A DNA stretch of 64,000 nt from Palsa-504 sp963839095 (GTDB lineage Bacteria > Actinomycetota > Actinomycetes > Streptosporangiales > Streptosporangiaceae). The stretch spans positions 1 to 64,000 of the forward strand of contig CAWIUF010000029.1 of assembly GCA_963839095.1 (NCBI GenBank). The letters run 5' to 3'. Within the stretch, counting starts at the first letter, position 1. Every line of letters starts with the position of its first letter. Both the position numbers and the translations under genes were made by a program. The notes below the pieces were generated by a model. The model was not told the origin of the DNA and searched no databases. It saw only the letters and a program-made list of their open reading frames with translations. Positions 26,962 to 36,144 of this stretch are shown here, piece after piece.

Positions 26962-28193
26962 CGCCCGGCCAGGTACCCGGCGAGGTGATCGGTCACCTCA
27001 CGCGCGTCGTCCTCGATGCCGCAGATGAACGTGGACTTGCGCCGCCGCAGCACCGGCAGCCCCAGCGCGTACAGCCCCGGGCTGTCGACTACCCCGCCCT
27101 CGTGGCGCAGCTGGCCCTTGGCGTCGACCACGGGCACATCCAGGTAGCTGTAATCCGGCCGGAAGCCGGTGGTCCACACGATCGAGCGGATCTCACCGCT
27201 GCCCAGGTCGAGCTGCAGCCGGGACGACTCCGGGGCCCGCGTCGGCTCGAGCCGTTCGGGCGGGCCGAACTCCGCGTCCCGCCCGCTGGTCAGCGCCCAC
27301 TCGTCAAACGTGTCGAGCAGGCGCCGCAGCTTGAGGTCGGCGAGCGAGAACATGTTGCGCAGGCCGCCGGAGAACAGCGCGCGGCCGTCCCGCGTCATGG
27401 CCCACCGGCCGACCAGCTCGACGCCCATCGCGGTGAGCGCGTTGAGGTCGAGCGTGGTCCGCTCGGGCGTCCCGACCAGCTGCGGCGAGGGCAGCCGCCG
27501 GGCCCGGGTGAGGTCGTCGAGCTCGTCGTAGCGCTGGTCCCACACCCCCGCCGTTTCCATCCACCACAGCACGTCGCGCCCGCGGTACAGCCGCGGCAGC
27601 CGCACGTGCTCCCCCACCGACAGCGTCACCGGCCGGCCGGACCGCTGCAGCTCGGCGGCCAGCTGCACGCCGGTCGCCGACGCCCCGACCACGAGCACGC
27701 CGCCCTCGGGCAGCTTGCCCGGGTCGCGGTAGTCGAACGGGGTGAGCTGCTCGACCGACGCGGGCACCTCGCCCGCGAAGGCCGGCACCGCGGGCCGGTT
27801 GCAGGCGCCGCTGGCGATGACCACGGCCCGGGCCGCGATCTCACCATCGCCCGTCGTGACCAGGTAACCGTCCCCCGACTGGCGCACCGACGTGACGGCG
27901 GCGCCAGTCCGGACGGGCGCCCGGGAGACCGCGGCGAAGCGCTCGATCAGATCGGACACCTCGCCAGCGGTCATGTACCCGTCCGGGTCCGGGCCGTCGT
28001 AGCTCAGGCCCGGCAGGCGGCTCTGCCAGTTCGGCGTGAGCAGCCGCAGCGAATCCCAGCGCTCGCGGCGCCAGGAGTTCGCCACTTCGCCGCGTTCGAG
28101 CACGACGTGGTCGACGGCACGGCCGGTCAGGAAGTGGCTCGCGGCCAGGCCCGCGTGCCCCGCGCCGATGACGACCGCGGTGGTGCGTTCGAT
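26958..28193 (-). CDS. Flavin-containing monooxygenase-like oxidoreductase (ATC start)
   Basis: The protein is about 411 residues. The N-terminal FAD site is AVVIGAGHAGLAASH and the NADPH site GVLVVGASATGVQLAAEL is near the middle. The WTTGFRPDYSYL motif and the C-terminal LPVLRRRKSTFICGIEDDA end are typical of CzcO-like oxidoreductases. No ATG, GTG or TTG lies between the stop of osmC and the FAD motif. The only position that fits the Shine-Dalgarno (AGGA) is an ATC-ATC pair at 28,196-28,191. The first standard start codon, a GTG at 28,103, would delete the FAD site. Either an unusual start codon or a sequence error is involved. It follows osmC by 12 nt in the same frame. Confidence 0.8.
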   Translation of the reverse strand: MERTTAVVIGAGHAGLAASHFLTGRAVDHVVLERGEVANSWRRERWDSLRLLTPNWQSRLPGLSYDGPDPDGYMTAGEVSDLIERFAAVSRAPVRTGAAVTSVRQSGDGYLVTTGDGEIAARAVVIASGACNRPAVPAFAGEVPASVEQLTPFDYRDPGKLPEGGVLVVGASATGVQLAAELQRSGRPVTLSVGEHVRLPRLYRGRDVLWWMETAGVWDQRYDELDDLTRARRLPSPQLVGTPERTTLDLNALTAMGVELVGRWAMTRDGRALFSGGLRNMFSLADLKLRRLLDTFDEWALTSGRDAEFGPPERLEPTRAPESSRLQLDLGSGEIRSIVWTTGFRPDYSYLDVPVVDAKGQLRHEGGVVDSPGLYALGLPVLRRRKSTFICGIEDDAREVTDHLAGYLAGR

Positions 28194-28205
28194 GATGGAA
28201 TCCTG

Positions 28206-28763
28206 CTACTTGGAGGAGGTGACTTCGACGGTGACGTTCGTCGGGTTGGTCAGCGCGTCGTAGACGGCGGAGCGCTTCTGCGACTGGGCCACCAGCGCCT
28301 CGATGTCCTCCTGGGACGCGTCCGCGTCGATGGTGAAGGTCACCTTGATGTCGTTGAAGCCGTTGCGGACATCGGAGTCGGCGCCGAGGATGCCGCGGAT
28401 GTCGTGCGCGCCCTCGACCGTCGAGGTGACCGAGTTCAGCTGGATGCCGCGGTTCTCGGCCACCGAGGCCACACCCGCGGTCAGGCAGCTGGCCAGGCCG
28501 ACGATGAGGTACTCGATCGGCGTGATGCCCTTGTCGGTGGCCGCGAAGACCTCGGGGTGGTCGGCCTCGAAGACCGACTCCTGCTTGTGGGCCTTCTCCT
28601 CGCCGAGGCCGAAGAAACTGTCCACCTTGATCTGGCTGTGCACGCCGTTCTGCCACGTGGCGGCGGCGCGCCAGGTGAACTGGGCGGCTTCGGGCGCGCC
28701 CTTCAGCACTTCGCGCGCGTCGAGCAGCGCCTGTACGTTAACGCCGTTGGTGACCGTGGTCAT
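28206..28763 (-). CDS. OsmC family protein
   Basis: This is a 185-residue Ohr/OsmC-fold protein. The fold shows as beta-rich halves around a central helix (GITPIEYLIVGLASCLTAGVAS), whose Cys is the peroxidatic residue. The usual second Cys of Ohr is not obvious, as in several OsmC subgroups that act in thiol or sulfur transfer rather than peroxide reduction. ATG at 28,763. It heads a two-gene unit with the flavin oxidoreductase and is divergent from metX, so a redox or sulfur-linked role is plausible. Confidence 0.9.
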   Translation of the reverse strand: MTTVTNGVNVQALLDAREVLKGAPEAAQFTWRAAATWQNGVHSQIKVDSFFGLGEEKAHKQESVFEADHPEVFAATDKGITPIEYLIVGLASCLTAGVASVAENRGIQLNSVTSTVEGAHDIRGILGADSDVRNGFNDIKVTFTIDADASQEDIEALVAQSQKRSAVYDALTNPTNVTVEVTSSK

Positions 28764-28799
28764 AGCTCTTACCCCTGCCCATATTCCCGAGTGAGACGA

Positions 28800-28831
28800 T
28801 TGACAATATACCCGCCCGGACCAGCTAAGAT
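28800..28831 (+). promoter_or_regulatory. Promoter candidate for leaderless metX
   Basis: TTGACA at 28,800-28,805 and TAAGAT at 28,826-28,831 match housekeeping sigma elements. Their spacing is 20 nt, longer than the usual 17-18. The -10 hexamer ends 6 nt before the metX ATG, so transcription would begin at or next to the start codon. No Shine-Dalgarno is seen. Confidence 0.5.
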
Positions 28832-28837
28832 AGCGCC

Positions 28838-30061
28838 ATGGCCGCCCCTGCCCCGACGTCCGCGTCAGGTCCGGCCGGCCCCGCCGGCTCAGTAGGCACG
28901 ATCGAAACCCAGTACCTCGACCTGCCGGAGCCGGTGCGGCTCGACTGCGGACGGGAGCTGTCCGGCGTCCGCGTGGCGTACGAGACCTACGGGACCCTTT
29001 CCCCCCGGCGCGACAACGTCCTCCTGGTCTGCCACGCGCTCAGCGGTGACGCCCACGCGGCGGGCTTCGCGAAGACGCCGCCGCCGGAGAGCACCCGCGA
29101 CGGGTTCGGGGCGACCGACCGCGACGGTACCGCCGGCAAGGGACTCGGCTGGTGGGACGGGATGATCGGGCCGGGCAAGGCGTTCGACACCGACCGGTTC
29201 TTCGTCGTCTCCACCAACCTGCTCGGCGGCTGCCGGGGCACGACCGGACCCTCCTCCGCCGACCCGGCGACCGGCCGGCCGTACGGACCGGACTTCCCCG
29301 TGATCACGGTGGCCGACATGGTCCGGACCGAACGGATTTTTCTCCGCGCCCTCGGTATCGACCGCCTCGCGGCGGTGGCGGGCGGCTCCCTGGGCGGCAT
29401 GCAGGCCTTCGAATGGGCCATCCAGTTCCCGGACCAGGTCGACGCGGTGATCTCGATCGCCAGCACGCCCGCCCTCCAGCCGCAGGGCGTGGCCTGGAAC
29501 GCGATCGCGCGCGAGTCGATCATGCGCGACCCGGCCTGGCAGGGGGGCCGCTACTACGGCACCGGCCAGGCACCGGAGGCGGGCATGGGGGTGGCGCGGA
29601 TGGTCGGCCACATCACGTACCTGTCCGCCCAGGCGCTGGGCGACAAGTTCGGCCGGCGGCTCCAGTTCGCCGACGACGTGCGCTACACGATCACCGAGCC
29701 CGAGTTCCAGGTGGAGAGTTACCTGCGGCATCAAGCCGACTCGTTCGTCAAAAGATTTGACGCGAATACCTACCTGTACATGTCGCGGGCGCTGACGTAC
29801 TTCGACCTCGCCCGGCAGTACGGCGGCGGATCCCTGGCGCGGGCCCTGGCGGGCATGGCGGCGCGGACGCTGCTGATCGCGTTCAGCTCCGACTGGCTGT
29901 ACCCGCCGTCCTCGTCCGCCGAGATCGCCGACGCGCTGCGTAGCCTCGGCAAACCGGTCGAGTTCGAGGTGATCGAGGCGCCCTACGGCCACGACTGCTT
30001 CCTGCTCGAGGAAGCGCGGCAGACGCCCATTATCCGTAAGTTCCTGGAGGAACCTTCGTGA
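28838..30061 (+). CDS. metX: Homoserine O-acetyltransferase
   Basis: This 407-residue alpha/beta-hydrolase-fold enzyme acetylates L-homoserine with acetyl-CoA in methionine synthesis. The nucleophile Ser lies in AGGSLGGMQAFEWA. The acid Asp is in IAFSSDWLYPP and the His is in APYGHDCFLLE. NLLGGCRGTTGPSS is the conserved MetX stretch. The N-terminal 20 residues are Ala/Pro-rich and probably disordered. The stop overlaps the start of metY by 4 nt, so acetylation and sulfhydrylation are co-expressed. No SAM riboswitch is present, as the spacer to the divergent osmC is only 74 nt. Confidence 0.93.
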   Translation: MAAPAPTSASGPAGPAGSVGTIETQYLDLPEPVRLDCGRELSGVRVAYETYGTLSPRRDNVLLVCHALSGDAHAAGFAKTPPPESTRDGFGATDRDGTAGKGLGWWDGMIGPGKAFDTDRFFVVSTNLLGGCRGTTGPSSADPATGRPYGPDFPVITVADMVRTERIFLRALGIDRLAAVAGGSLGGMQAFEWAIQFPDQVDAVISIASTPALQPQGVAWNAIARESIMRDPAWQGGRYYGTGQAPEAGMGVARMVGHITYLSAQALGDKFGRRLQFADDVRYTITEPEFQVESYLRHQADSFVKRFDANTYLYMSRALTYFDLARQYGGGSLARALAGMAARTLLIAFSSDWLYPPSSSAEIADALRSLGKPVEFEVIEAPYGHDCFLLEEARQTPIIRKFLEEPS

Positions 30062-31910
30062 CCAGGCAGCAGCATGCCTCCGGGGGGCCGACCCCCGTGC
30101 CCCCCGAGAAGCGGAACAAGACCACGCGTTCGGGTTCGAGACCAGGCAGCTGCACGCTGGCCAGCGGCCCGACCCGAACACGGGCGCGCGCGCCGTGCCG
30201 ATCTTCCAGACGTCGAGTTACGTGTTCGAGGACCCGGAGTCGGCCGCGGCGTACTTCAACCTGCAGGAGTACGGCAACACCTACTCGCGCATCATGAACC
30301 CGACCACCGCCGTGTTCGAGGAGCGGGTGGCGAACCTCGAGGGCGGGGCCGGCGCGGTGGCCTTCGCCAGCGGGCTGGCCGCGCAGAACGCCGCGCTGTT
30401 CACGCTGCTGGAGCCGGGCGATCACATCGTCTCGTCCTCGGCGCTGTACGGCGGCACCGTGAACCAGTTCAAGCACGTGCTGCGCAAGATGAACGTGGCG
30501 CTGACCTGGGTCGACCCCGATGACGTGAACGCCTGGGAGCAGGCGGTCCGGCCGGAGACCAAGGCGTTCTTCGGCGAGACCATCGGCAACCCGGGCGGGA
30601 ACGTGCTGGACATCGAGGCGGTGGCGGGCATCGCGCACGCGCACGGGCTGCCGCTGATCGTGGACAACACGTTCGCGTCGCCGTACCTGTGCCGCCCGAT
30701 CGAGTGGGGCGCCGACATCGTGATCCACTCGGCGACCAAGTTCATCGGCGGCCACGGCACCTCGATCGGCGGCGTCGTGGTCGAGTCGGGACTGTTCAAC
30801 TGGTCCAACGGGCGGTTCCCGGTGGTCGCGGACCCGTCGCCCGCCTACCACGGCCTGCAGTTCCACGAGACGTTCGGCACCTACGGCTACTTGATGAAGC
30901 TGCGGGCCGAGTCGCTGCGCGACCTGGGCGCGGCGCTGTCGCCGTTCAACGCGTTCTTGTTCTTGCAGGGGCTGGAGACGCTGTCGCTGCGGATGGAGCG
31001 GCACGTGACCAACGCGCTGGCGGTGGCATCATTTCTCGAGTCGCATTCGTTGGCGTCCAATGTGACGTACGCCGGACTGGCTTCTAGTAGGTACCGGCCG
31101 CTGGTGGAGAAGTACCTGCCGCTCGGCGCGGGCGCGGTGTTCTCGTTCGACTGCGCGGGCGGCCGGGACGGCGGCCAGGACCTGATCCGGGGCATGACGC
31201 TGTGGTCCCACCTGGCCAACGTCGGCGACGCGAAGAGCCTGGTCATCCATCCCGCCAGCACCACCCACCGGCAGCTGAGCGACGACGAGCTGCGGGCGGC
31301 CGGGGTCGGCCCGGGCACGGTCCGGCTGTCGGTCGGCACCGAGTCGGTCGAGGACCTGATCTGGGACCTGGAACAGGGCTTCGCCTTGGTCGCGGCTACG
31401 GTTGGTTCGGCAGGCGGCCTCGTGAGTGACTTCGACCTGGCGCGGTATCAGGATCCGCTGACGATCCAGCGGGTGCTGAACTCGGCCAAGACGATCGCGA
31501 TCGTGGGGCTGTCCCCGAACGAGCTGCGGGCCAGCTACTTCGTCGGCTACTACCTGCGGCGGCACGGCTACCACATCATCCCGGTGAACCCGCGGGAGAC
31601 GGAGATCCTCGGGCAGAAGTGCTACCCGAGCCTGTCGGACGTGCCCGAGCCGGTGGACATCGTGAACGTGTTCCGCGCGCCGGACGCCCTGCCGGCCATC
31701 GCCCGGGAGACGATCCGGATCGGCGCCGGCACGCTGTGGTGCCAGTTCGGCGTGATCAACGAAGAAGGGGCGAAGATCGCCGAGCAGGGCGGCGTGACGG
31801 TGATCATGGACCGCTGCCTCAAGGTCGAGCACGCCCGCTACGTCGGCCGGATGCACTGGCTCGGCTTCAACACCCAGCGCATCACCTCCGTCAGGACCGG
31901 CCTCCAGTAA
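30058..31910 (+). CDS. metY: O-acetylhomoserine sulfhydrylase fused to a CoA-binding domain (frame break)
   Basis: A GTG at 30,058 overlaps metX. The Cys/Met-metabolism PLP fold spans about residues 25-455: GNTYSRIMNPT, SGLAAQNAA, YGGTVNQF, VDNTFASPYLC, and the PLP-lysine in HSATKFIGGHG. A frame break near 30,115 separates the first 20 residues from HAFGFETRQLHAGQ. After the sulfhydrylase fold the frame continues without a stop. It enters a CoA-binding (Rossmann) domain: TIAIVGLSPNELRASYFVG, IIPVNPRETEILG, and the VIMDRCLKVEHAR end. An in-frame GTG at 31,422 could also start the latter as a separate 162-residue protein. The enzyme makes homocysteine from O-acetylhomoserine and sulfide. Confidence 0.9.
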
Positions 31911-31929
31911 GCACCCGCTGCACGTTTCT

Positions 31930-34702
31930 TCATACACCCGCCTGCGCCGCTGACGCGGAGGCCGCGCGGCGGGCGTAGGCGCGCACGTCGGCGTCGCTGT
32001 CGTCGACCGCGGCGCGCAGGGCCGCCGCGGCGGCCGGGTGGCCGCTCATCGGGGCGAGGGCGATGACGGCCGCCTTCCTGACGTCGGCGTGCGGATCCCG
32101 GAGCGCGCTCGCCAGCGGCGGGGCCGCCACGTCCGGGAGCGCGGCCGCCAGGGCCTGGGCCGCGCCCGCGCGCGCCTGCCACGCCGGGTCACCCGCCAGC
32201 GCCGTCACGGCGAGGGAGTCCAGCGGTGGCGGGCCGCCCAGGGCGCCCGCGGCCTTGAAGGCCGCCGCCCGGACCAGCGGGTCGGCGTCCGCCGCGAGCC
32301 GTTCCAGCGTCCGGCGGCCTTCCGTGCCACCGCCCTGCTGGCCGGCCGCCCGGATCCCGGCCAGCGCGGCCAGCCCGTCGGCTACCGCGATGCGCACCTC
32401 GCGTGATGGGTCGCCCGCCGCCTGGGCGATGCCGGAACTCGTCGGCCACGGACGCCAGGCCGCGCACCGCGGCCACGCGGACCTGGTCATCGGCGTCGGT
32501 GAGGGCGCCGGCGAAGATCGGCGAGTCCCCGGCGCGCATCTCGCCGAGCACGTCGAGGACGGCGCGGCGGATCACGGGGTCGGGCTGGCCGCCCGGGCCC
32601 GGAGCGCGGTGACCAGCGGCTGGTCACCGGCCGGGAGGACGGAAGCCAGCTCGCGCAGGCCGATCGCGGCGGCGTGCCGGACCGGGCGGCTGTCGTCGGC
32701 TGCCGCCTCGGCCAGCGGTACTCCCGCCTCGGCCGCCGCGGTCTCGGTGAGGAAGGCGACGGCGGCCCGCCGCACCCGCGCGTCCGGGTCGACCAGGAAC
32801 GGCTGCAGCACCGCTACCGGCGGCTGCGTCTCCGCCAGCCGCACCAGTTCCAGGATCCGCGGCGGCTGCTTCCCGGCCGCCGGGCCCCCGGCCGTGACGC
32901 TCCGGCCGGGCGAAGCCGCCGGGGCGGCGGCGGGCGGGGCGGCCAGCACCACCTCGGTCACCTGCCGCTCGGGGACATCGAACTCGCTCACCGGCACCAG
33001 GTACGGGGCGACCGCGCGCTTGACGAATTCCGGGGCGCCGTCCGCGCCGCGGCGGATGTTCAGGTGCCAGAACCATTCGGCGTCGTCGCGCCCGGGATGA
33101 TCGGCCCGGTCGTGGTACAGGCCCCAGCGGGACTCGGTCCGGGCCAGCGACGCGCGCGCCGCCAGTTCGGCGCAGTCGCGGATGGACGCGACCTCCACGC
33201 AGCGCATCAGCTCATGCGGCGTCCGCGCCCCCATCTGGGCGATCTCGTCCGACATCCGGCCGAAGGCCTCCAGCGCGAGGGCCAGCTTGGCCTCGGTCTT
33301 GGGCGGCGCCACGTAGTCATTGACGAACCGCCGCAGCTTGTACTCGACCTGCGGCTGCGGCGGGCCGTCGGGATGGCGCAGCGGCCGGTAGATCAGCTCG
33401 TGCGCCGCGGCCACCTGGTCTTCCGGGAGGCCCGCCGCGGCAGCGGCCGGGGTACTGGCCTCCGAAGCGCGGGCCGCCGCGGCAGCGGCCCAGGTACTGG
33501 CGTGCGCGCCGGCGAGGTCACCGAACACGAACGCGCCGATCATGTAGTTGTGCGGCACGCAGGCCAGGTCACCGGCCGCGTACAGGCCCGGCACCGTAGT
33601 GGCGGCGTTCTCGTCCACCCAGACGCCCGAGGAGGAGTGCCCGCCGCACAGGCCGATCTCGGAGATGTGCATCTCCACGTCGTGCGTCCGGTAGTCGTGG
33701 CCCCGGCCGGCGTGGAACGTGCCGCGGGTGGGCCGTTCGGTGGTGTGCAGGATGCCTTCCAGCGCGGAGATGGTCTCCTCGGGCAGGTGGGTCAGCTTGA
33801 GGTAGACCGGTCCGCGGGCCGACGCGATCTCGCGGGCCACCTCGGCCATCATCTGCCCGGACCAGTAGTCGCAGTCGACGAACCGGTCACCGCGGTTGTT
33901 GACCTGATAGCCGCCGAACGGGTTGGCGACGTACGCGCAGGCCGGGCCGTTGTAGTCCTTGATCAGCGGGTTGACCTGGAAGCACTCCAGGCCGCTGAGC
34001 TCGGCGCCGGCGTGGTAGGCCATCGCGTGCCCGTCCCCGGCGTTGGTCGGGTTCTCGTAGGTGCCGTACAGGTAGCCGCTGGCGGGCAGGCCCAGCCGCC
34101 CGGCGGCGCCGGTGGCCAGGATGACCGCACCCGCCGACACGGTGACGAACTGGCCGGTCCTGGTGTTGAACCCGGCCAGGCCGGCCGCGCGCCCGCCCGC
34201 GCGTGAGCACCCGGACCGGCATCACCCGGTTCTCGATCCGGACCTTCTCCCTGATCGAGCGCTGGCGCAGCACCCGGTACAGCACCTTCTTGACGTCCTT
34301 GCCCTCCGGCATGGGCAGCACGTAGTTCCCGGACCGGTGCACCCGCCGCACGTCGTAGTCGCCCGCGGCGTCCTTGGCGAACTTCACCCCGTAGCGTTCC
34401 AGGCGGCGCACCATGTCGTAGCCGCGCGTGGCGGTCTGGTAGATCGTGCGCTGGTTCACGATGCCGTCGTTGGCCCGGGTGATCTCGGCAACGTAGTCCT
34501 CCGGCGTGGCCTGGCCCGGGATCACCGCGTTGTTGACCCCGTCCATGCCCATCGCCAGCGCGCCGGAGTGACGGACGTGCGCCTTCTCGAGCAGCAGCAC
34601 CGAGGCGCCGTGCTCGGCCGCCGTGATCGCGGCCATGGTGCCCGCGGTGCCCCCGCCGACGATCGCGACATCGCAGCTCAGGTGCTCGCGGTCCGCGATC
34701 AC
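31930..34702 (-). CDS. AprA/FrdA-like flavoprotein with C-terminal HEAT repeats (three frame breaks)
   Basis: About 923 residues when read across frame breaks near 34,205, 32,582 and 32,430. The N-terminal FAD domain (VAIVGGGTAGTMAAITAAEHG) and the CFQVNPLIKDYNGPACAYV and RFVDCDYWSGQMMAEVA stretches resemble the adenylylsulfate reductase alpha subunit more than succinate dehydrogenase. GLYAAGDLACVPHNY closes the FAD fold and a helical cap follows to about residue 620. The last 300 residues are HEAT-like repeats (VRRAAVAFL, VRHAAAIGL, VRVAAVRGL, VRIAVADGL, VRKAAVIAL, VRAYARRAA). A GTG start at 34,702 lies 27 nt after the ferredoxin stop. With the ferredoxin it forms an AprBA-like pair; sulfur oxyanion chemistry is an inference. 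Confidence 0.8.
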
Positions 34703-34729
34703 CGGGATGCCCGTCGCCGCGGATATCCG

Positions 34730-34957
34730 TCACCGCAGCAGGTAAGGCATGTTGACGGTGACCGCGCCGGTCGGGCAGCGGGCCGCGCACGGCCCGCAGT
34801 ACCAGCACTCGTCCACGTACATGTACGCCTTGCCGCTCTCGGGGTGGATGGCGAGCGAGTCGAGCGGGCAGATGTCCACGCACAGCGTGCACCCCTCGAT
34901 GCACAGCGACGCGTCGATGGTCACCGGGACGTCGCTTCTGCTCTCAACCAAGGGCAC
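34730..34957 (-). CDS. Ferredoxin with two 4Fe-4S clusters, AprB-like
   Basis: This protein of 75 residues carries CIEGCTLCVDICP and CWYCGPCAARCP, the ligands for two [4Fe-4S] clusters. The spacing resembles the AprB subunit of adenylylsulfate reductases. I place the start at the GTG at 34,957 because AGGAG stands 7 nt upstream. A longer frame up to an ATG at 34,999 has no ribosome site and would abut the palindrome. It precedes the flavoprotein by 27 nt and presumably passes electrons to or from its FAD. Confidence 0.88.
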   Translation of the reverse strand: MPLVESRSDVPVTIDASLCIEGCTLCVDICPLDSLAIHPESGKAYMYVDECWYCGPCAARCPTGAVTVNMPYLLR

Positions 34958-34999
34958 GATGGGGCTCCTGTCTTCGGCCGATCCCTCATATTGCCACAT

Positions 35000-35020
35000 T
35001 GTCTATCGACTTGATAGACA
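35000..35020. promoter_or_regulatory. Perfect palindrome between ferredoxin and ssuD, candidate sulfur operator
   Basis: TGTCTATC and GATAGACA are perfect 8-bp arms around GACTT. It is centred in the 70-nt divergent spacer, 7 nt before the ssuD ATG and 42 nt before the ferredoxin start. One regulator bound here could control both operons. The half-sites contain GTCTA and TAGAC, the same pentamers as the McbR sulfur repressor of Corynebacterium but in the opposite order. Confidence 0.6.
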
Positions 35021-35027
35021 TAAGCTC

Positions 35028-36144
35028 ATGGGCGTGATCCTGCACTGGTTCCTGCCGACGAACGGCGACTCGCGTACCGACCTGAGCCTGGGGAACGCGG
35101 TCGGCGCGGCCGGCAGCCGGGTCACCGAGACCGGCACCGAGCGCGCGCCCGACATCGGCTACATGGGCCAGATCGCGCGCTCCGCCGAGCAGCTCGGCTT
35201 TGCCGGCGCGCTGACGCCGACCAGCTCGTGGTGCGAGGACGCCTGGGTCATGACCGCCGGGCTCAGCCAGGTCACCGAGCGCTTCAAGTTCCTCGTCGCG
35301 TTCCGGCCGGGGCTGATGTCGCCGACGCTGGCCGCCCAGATGGCGGCCACCTACCAGCGCATCTCCGGCGGCCGCCTGCTGCTCAACGTGGTCACCGGCG
35401 GGGATGACGTCGAGCAGCAGCGGTTCGGCGACCACCTCGGCAAGCGGGAGCGGTACCGCCGCGCGGGCGAGTTCCTGCACATCGTCCGCGAGCTGTGGCG
35501 CGGCGAGCCCGTCGACTTCGCCGGCGAGCACTACGACGTGCGCGGCGCGCAGATCATCCCGGCGCCCGGTGTGGCCGCCGATCTACCTGGGCGGCTCGTC
35601 GCCGGACGCGCTCGAGGTGGCGGCGTCCTACGCCGACGTGTACCTGACCTGGGGCGAGCCGCCGGCCGCGGTGGCGGAGAAGCTCGACCGGGTGCGCGAG
35701 CGGGCCAAGGCGGCCGGGCGCGAGCTGCGCTTCGGCATCCGGCTGCACGTGATCGCCCGGACCCGTTCGGAGCAGGCCTGGGCGCAGGCGCAGGAGCTGC
35801 TCGACGGCCTCGACCCGGCGGCGATCGAGCAGGCCCAGGCGATCCAGCGCGCCTCGCAGTCCGAGGGCCAGCGCCGGATGTCGGAGCTGCACGGCGGCCG
35901 GACCGACGCGCTCGAGGTCTCGCCGAACCTGTGGGCCGGCGTCGGCCTGGTCCGCGGCGGCGCGGGCACCGCCCTGGTCGGCAGCCACGAGGAGGTCGCC
36001 GACCGGATCGCCGAGTACCACGAGCTCGGCATCGACGAGTTCATCCTGTCCGGCTACCCGCACCTGGAGGAGGCCTACCAGGTCGGCGAGGGCGTCATGC
36101 CGGTGCTGCGCCGGCGCGGCCTGCTGGCCGGTACGGCTAGCTGA
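35028..36144 (+). CDS. ssuD: LLM-class FMNH2-dependent alkanesulfonate monooxygenase (frame break)
   Basis: About 371 residues of luciferase-like TIM barrel. SsuD features are ILHWFLPTNGDSR at the N-terminus, GFAGALTPTSSWCEDAW, KFLVAFRPGLMSPTLAAQMA, and GGRLLLNVVTGGD. The PPIYLGGSSPDALEVAA strand lies after one frame break near 35,570. The family releases sulfite and an aldehyde from alkanesulfonates using reduced flavin. It lacks a neighbouring SsuE reductase or ABC uptake genes, so these must lie elsewhere. The ATG has no Shine-Dalgarno and may be leaderless. It is divergent from the AprBA-like pair across a shared palindrome, which supports a sulfur-scavenging role. Confidence 0.88.

Noticed and set aside
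28764..28837. SAM riboswitch before metX
   Set aside because: The spacer to osmC is only 74 nt, too short for an S-box fold, and no conserved elements are present.
31930..34957. Dissimilatory APS reductase of a sulfate reducer
   Set aside because: The flavoprotein carries a HEAT tail and no Sat, DsrAB or QmoABC genes are present; the surrounding genes fit an aerobic actinomycete with assimilatory sulfur metabolism.
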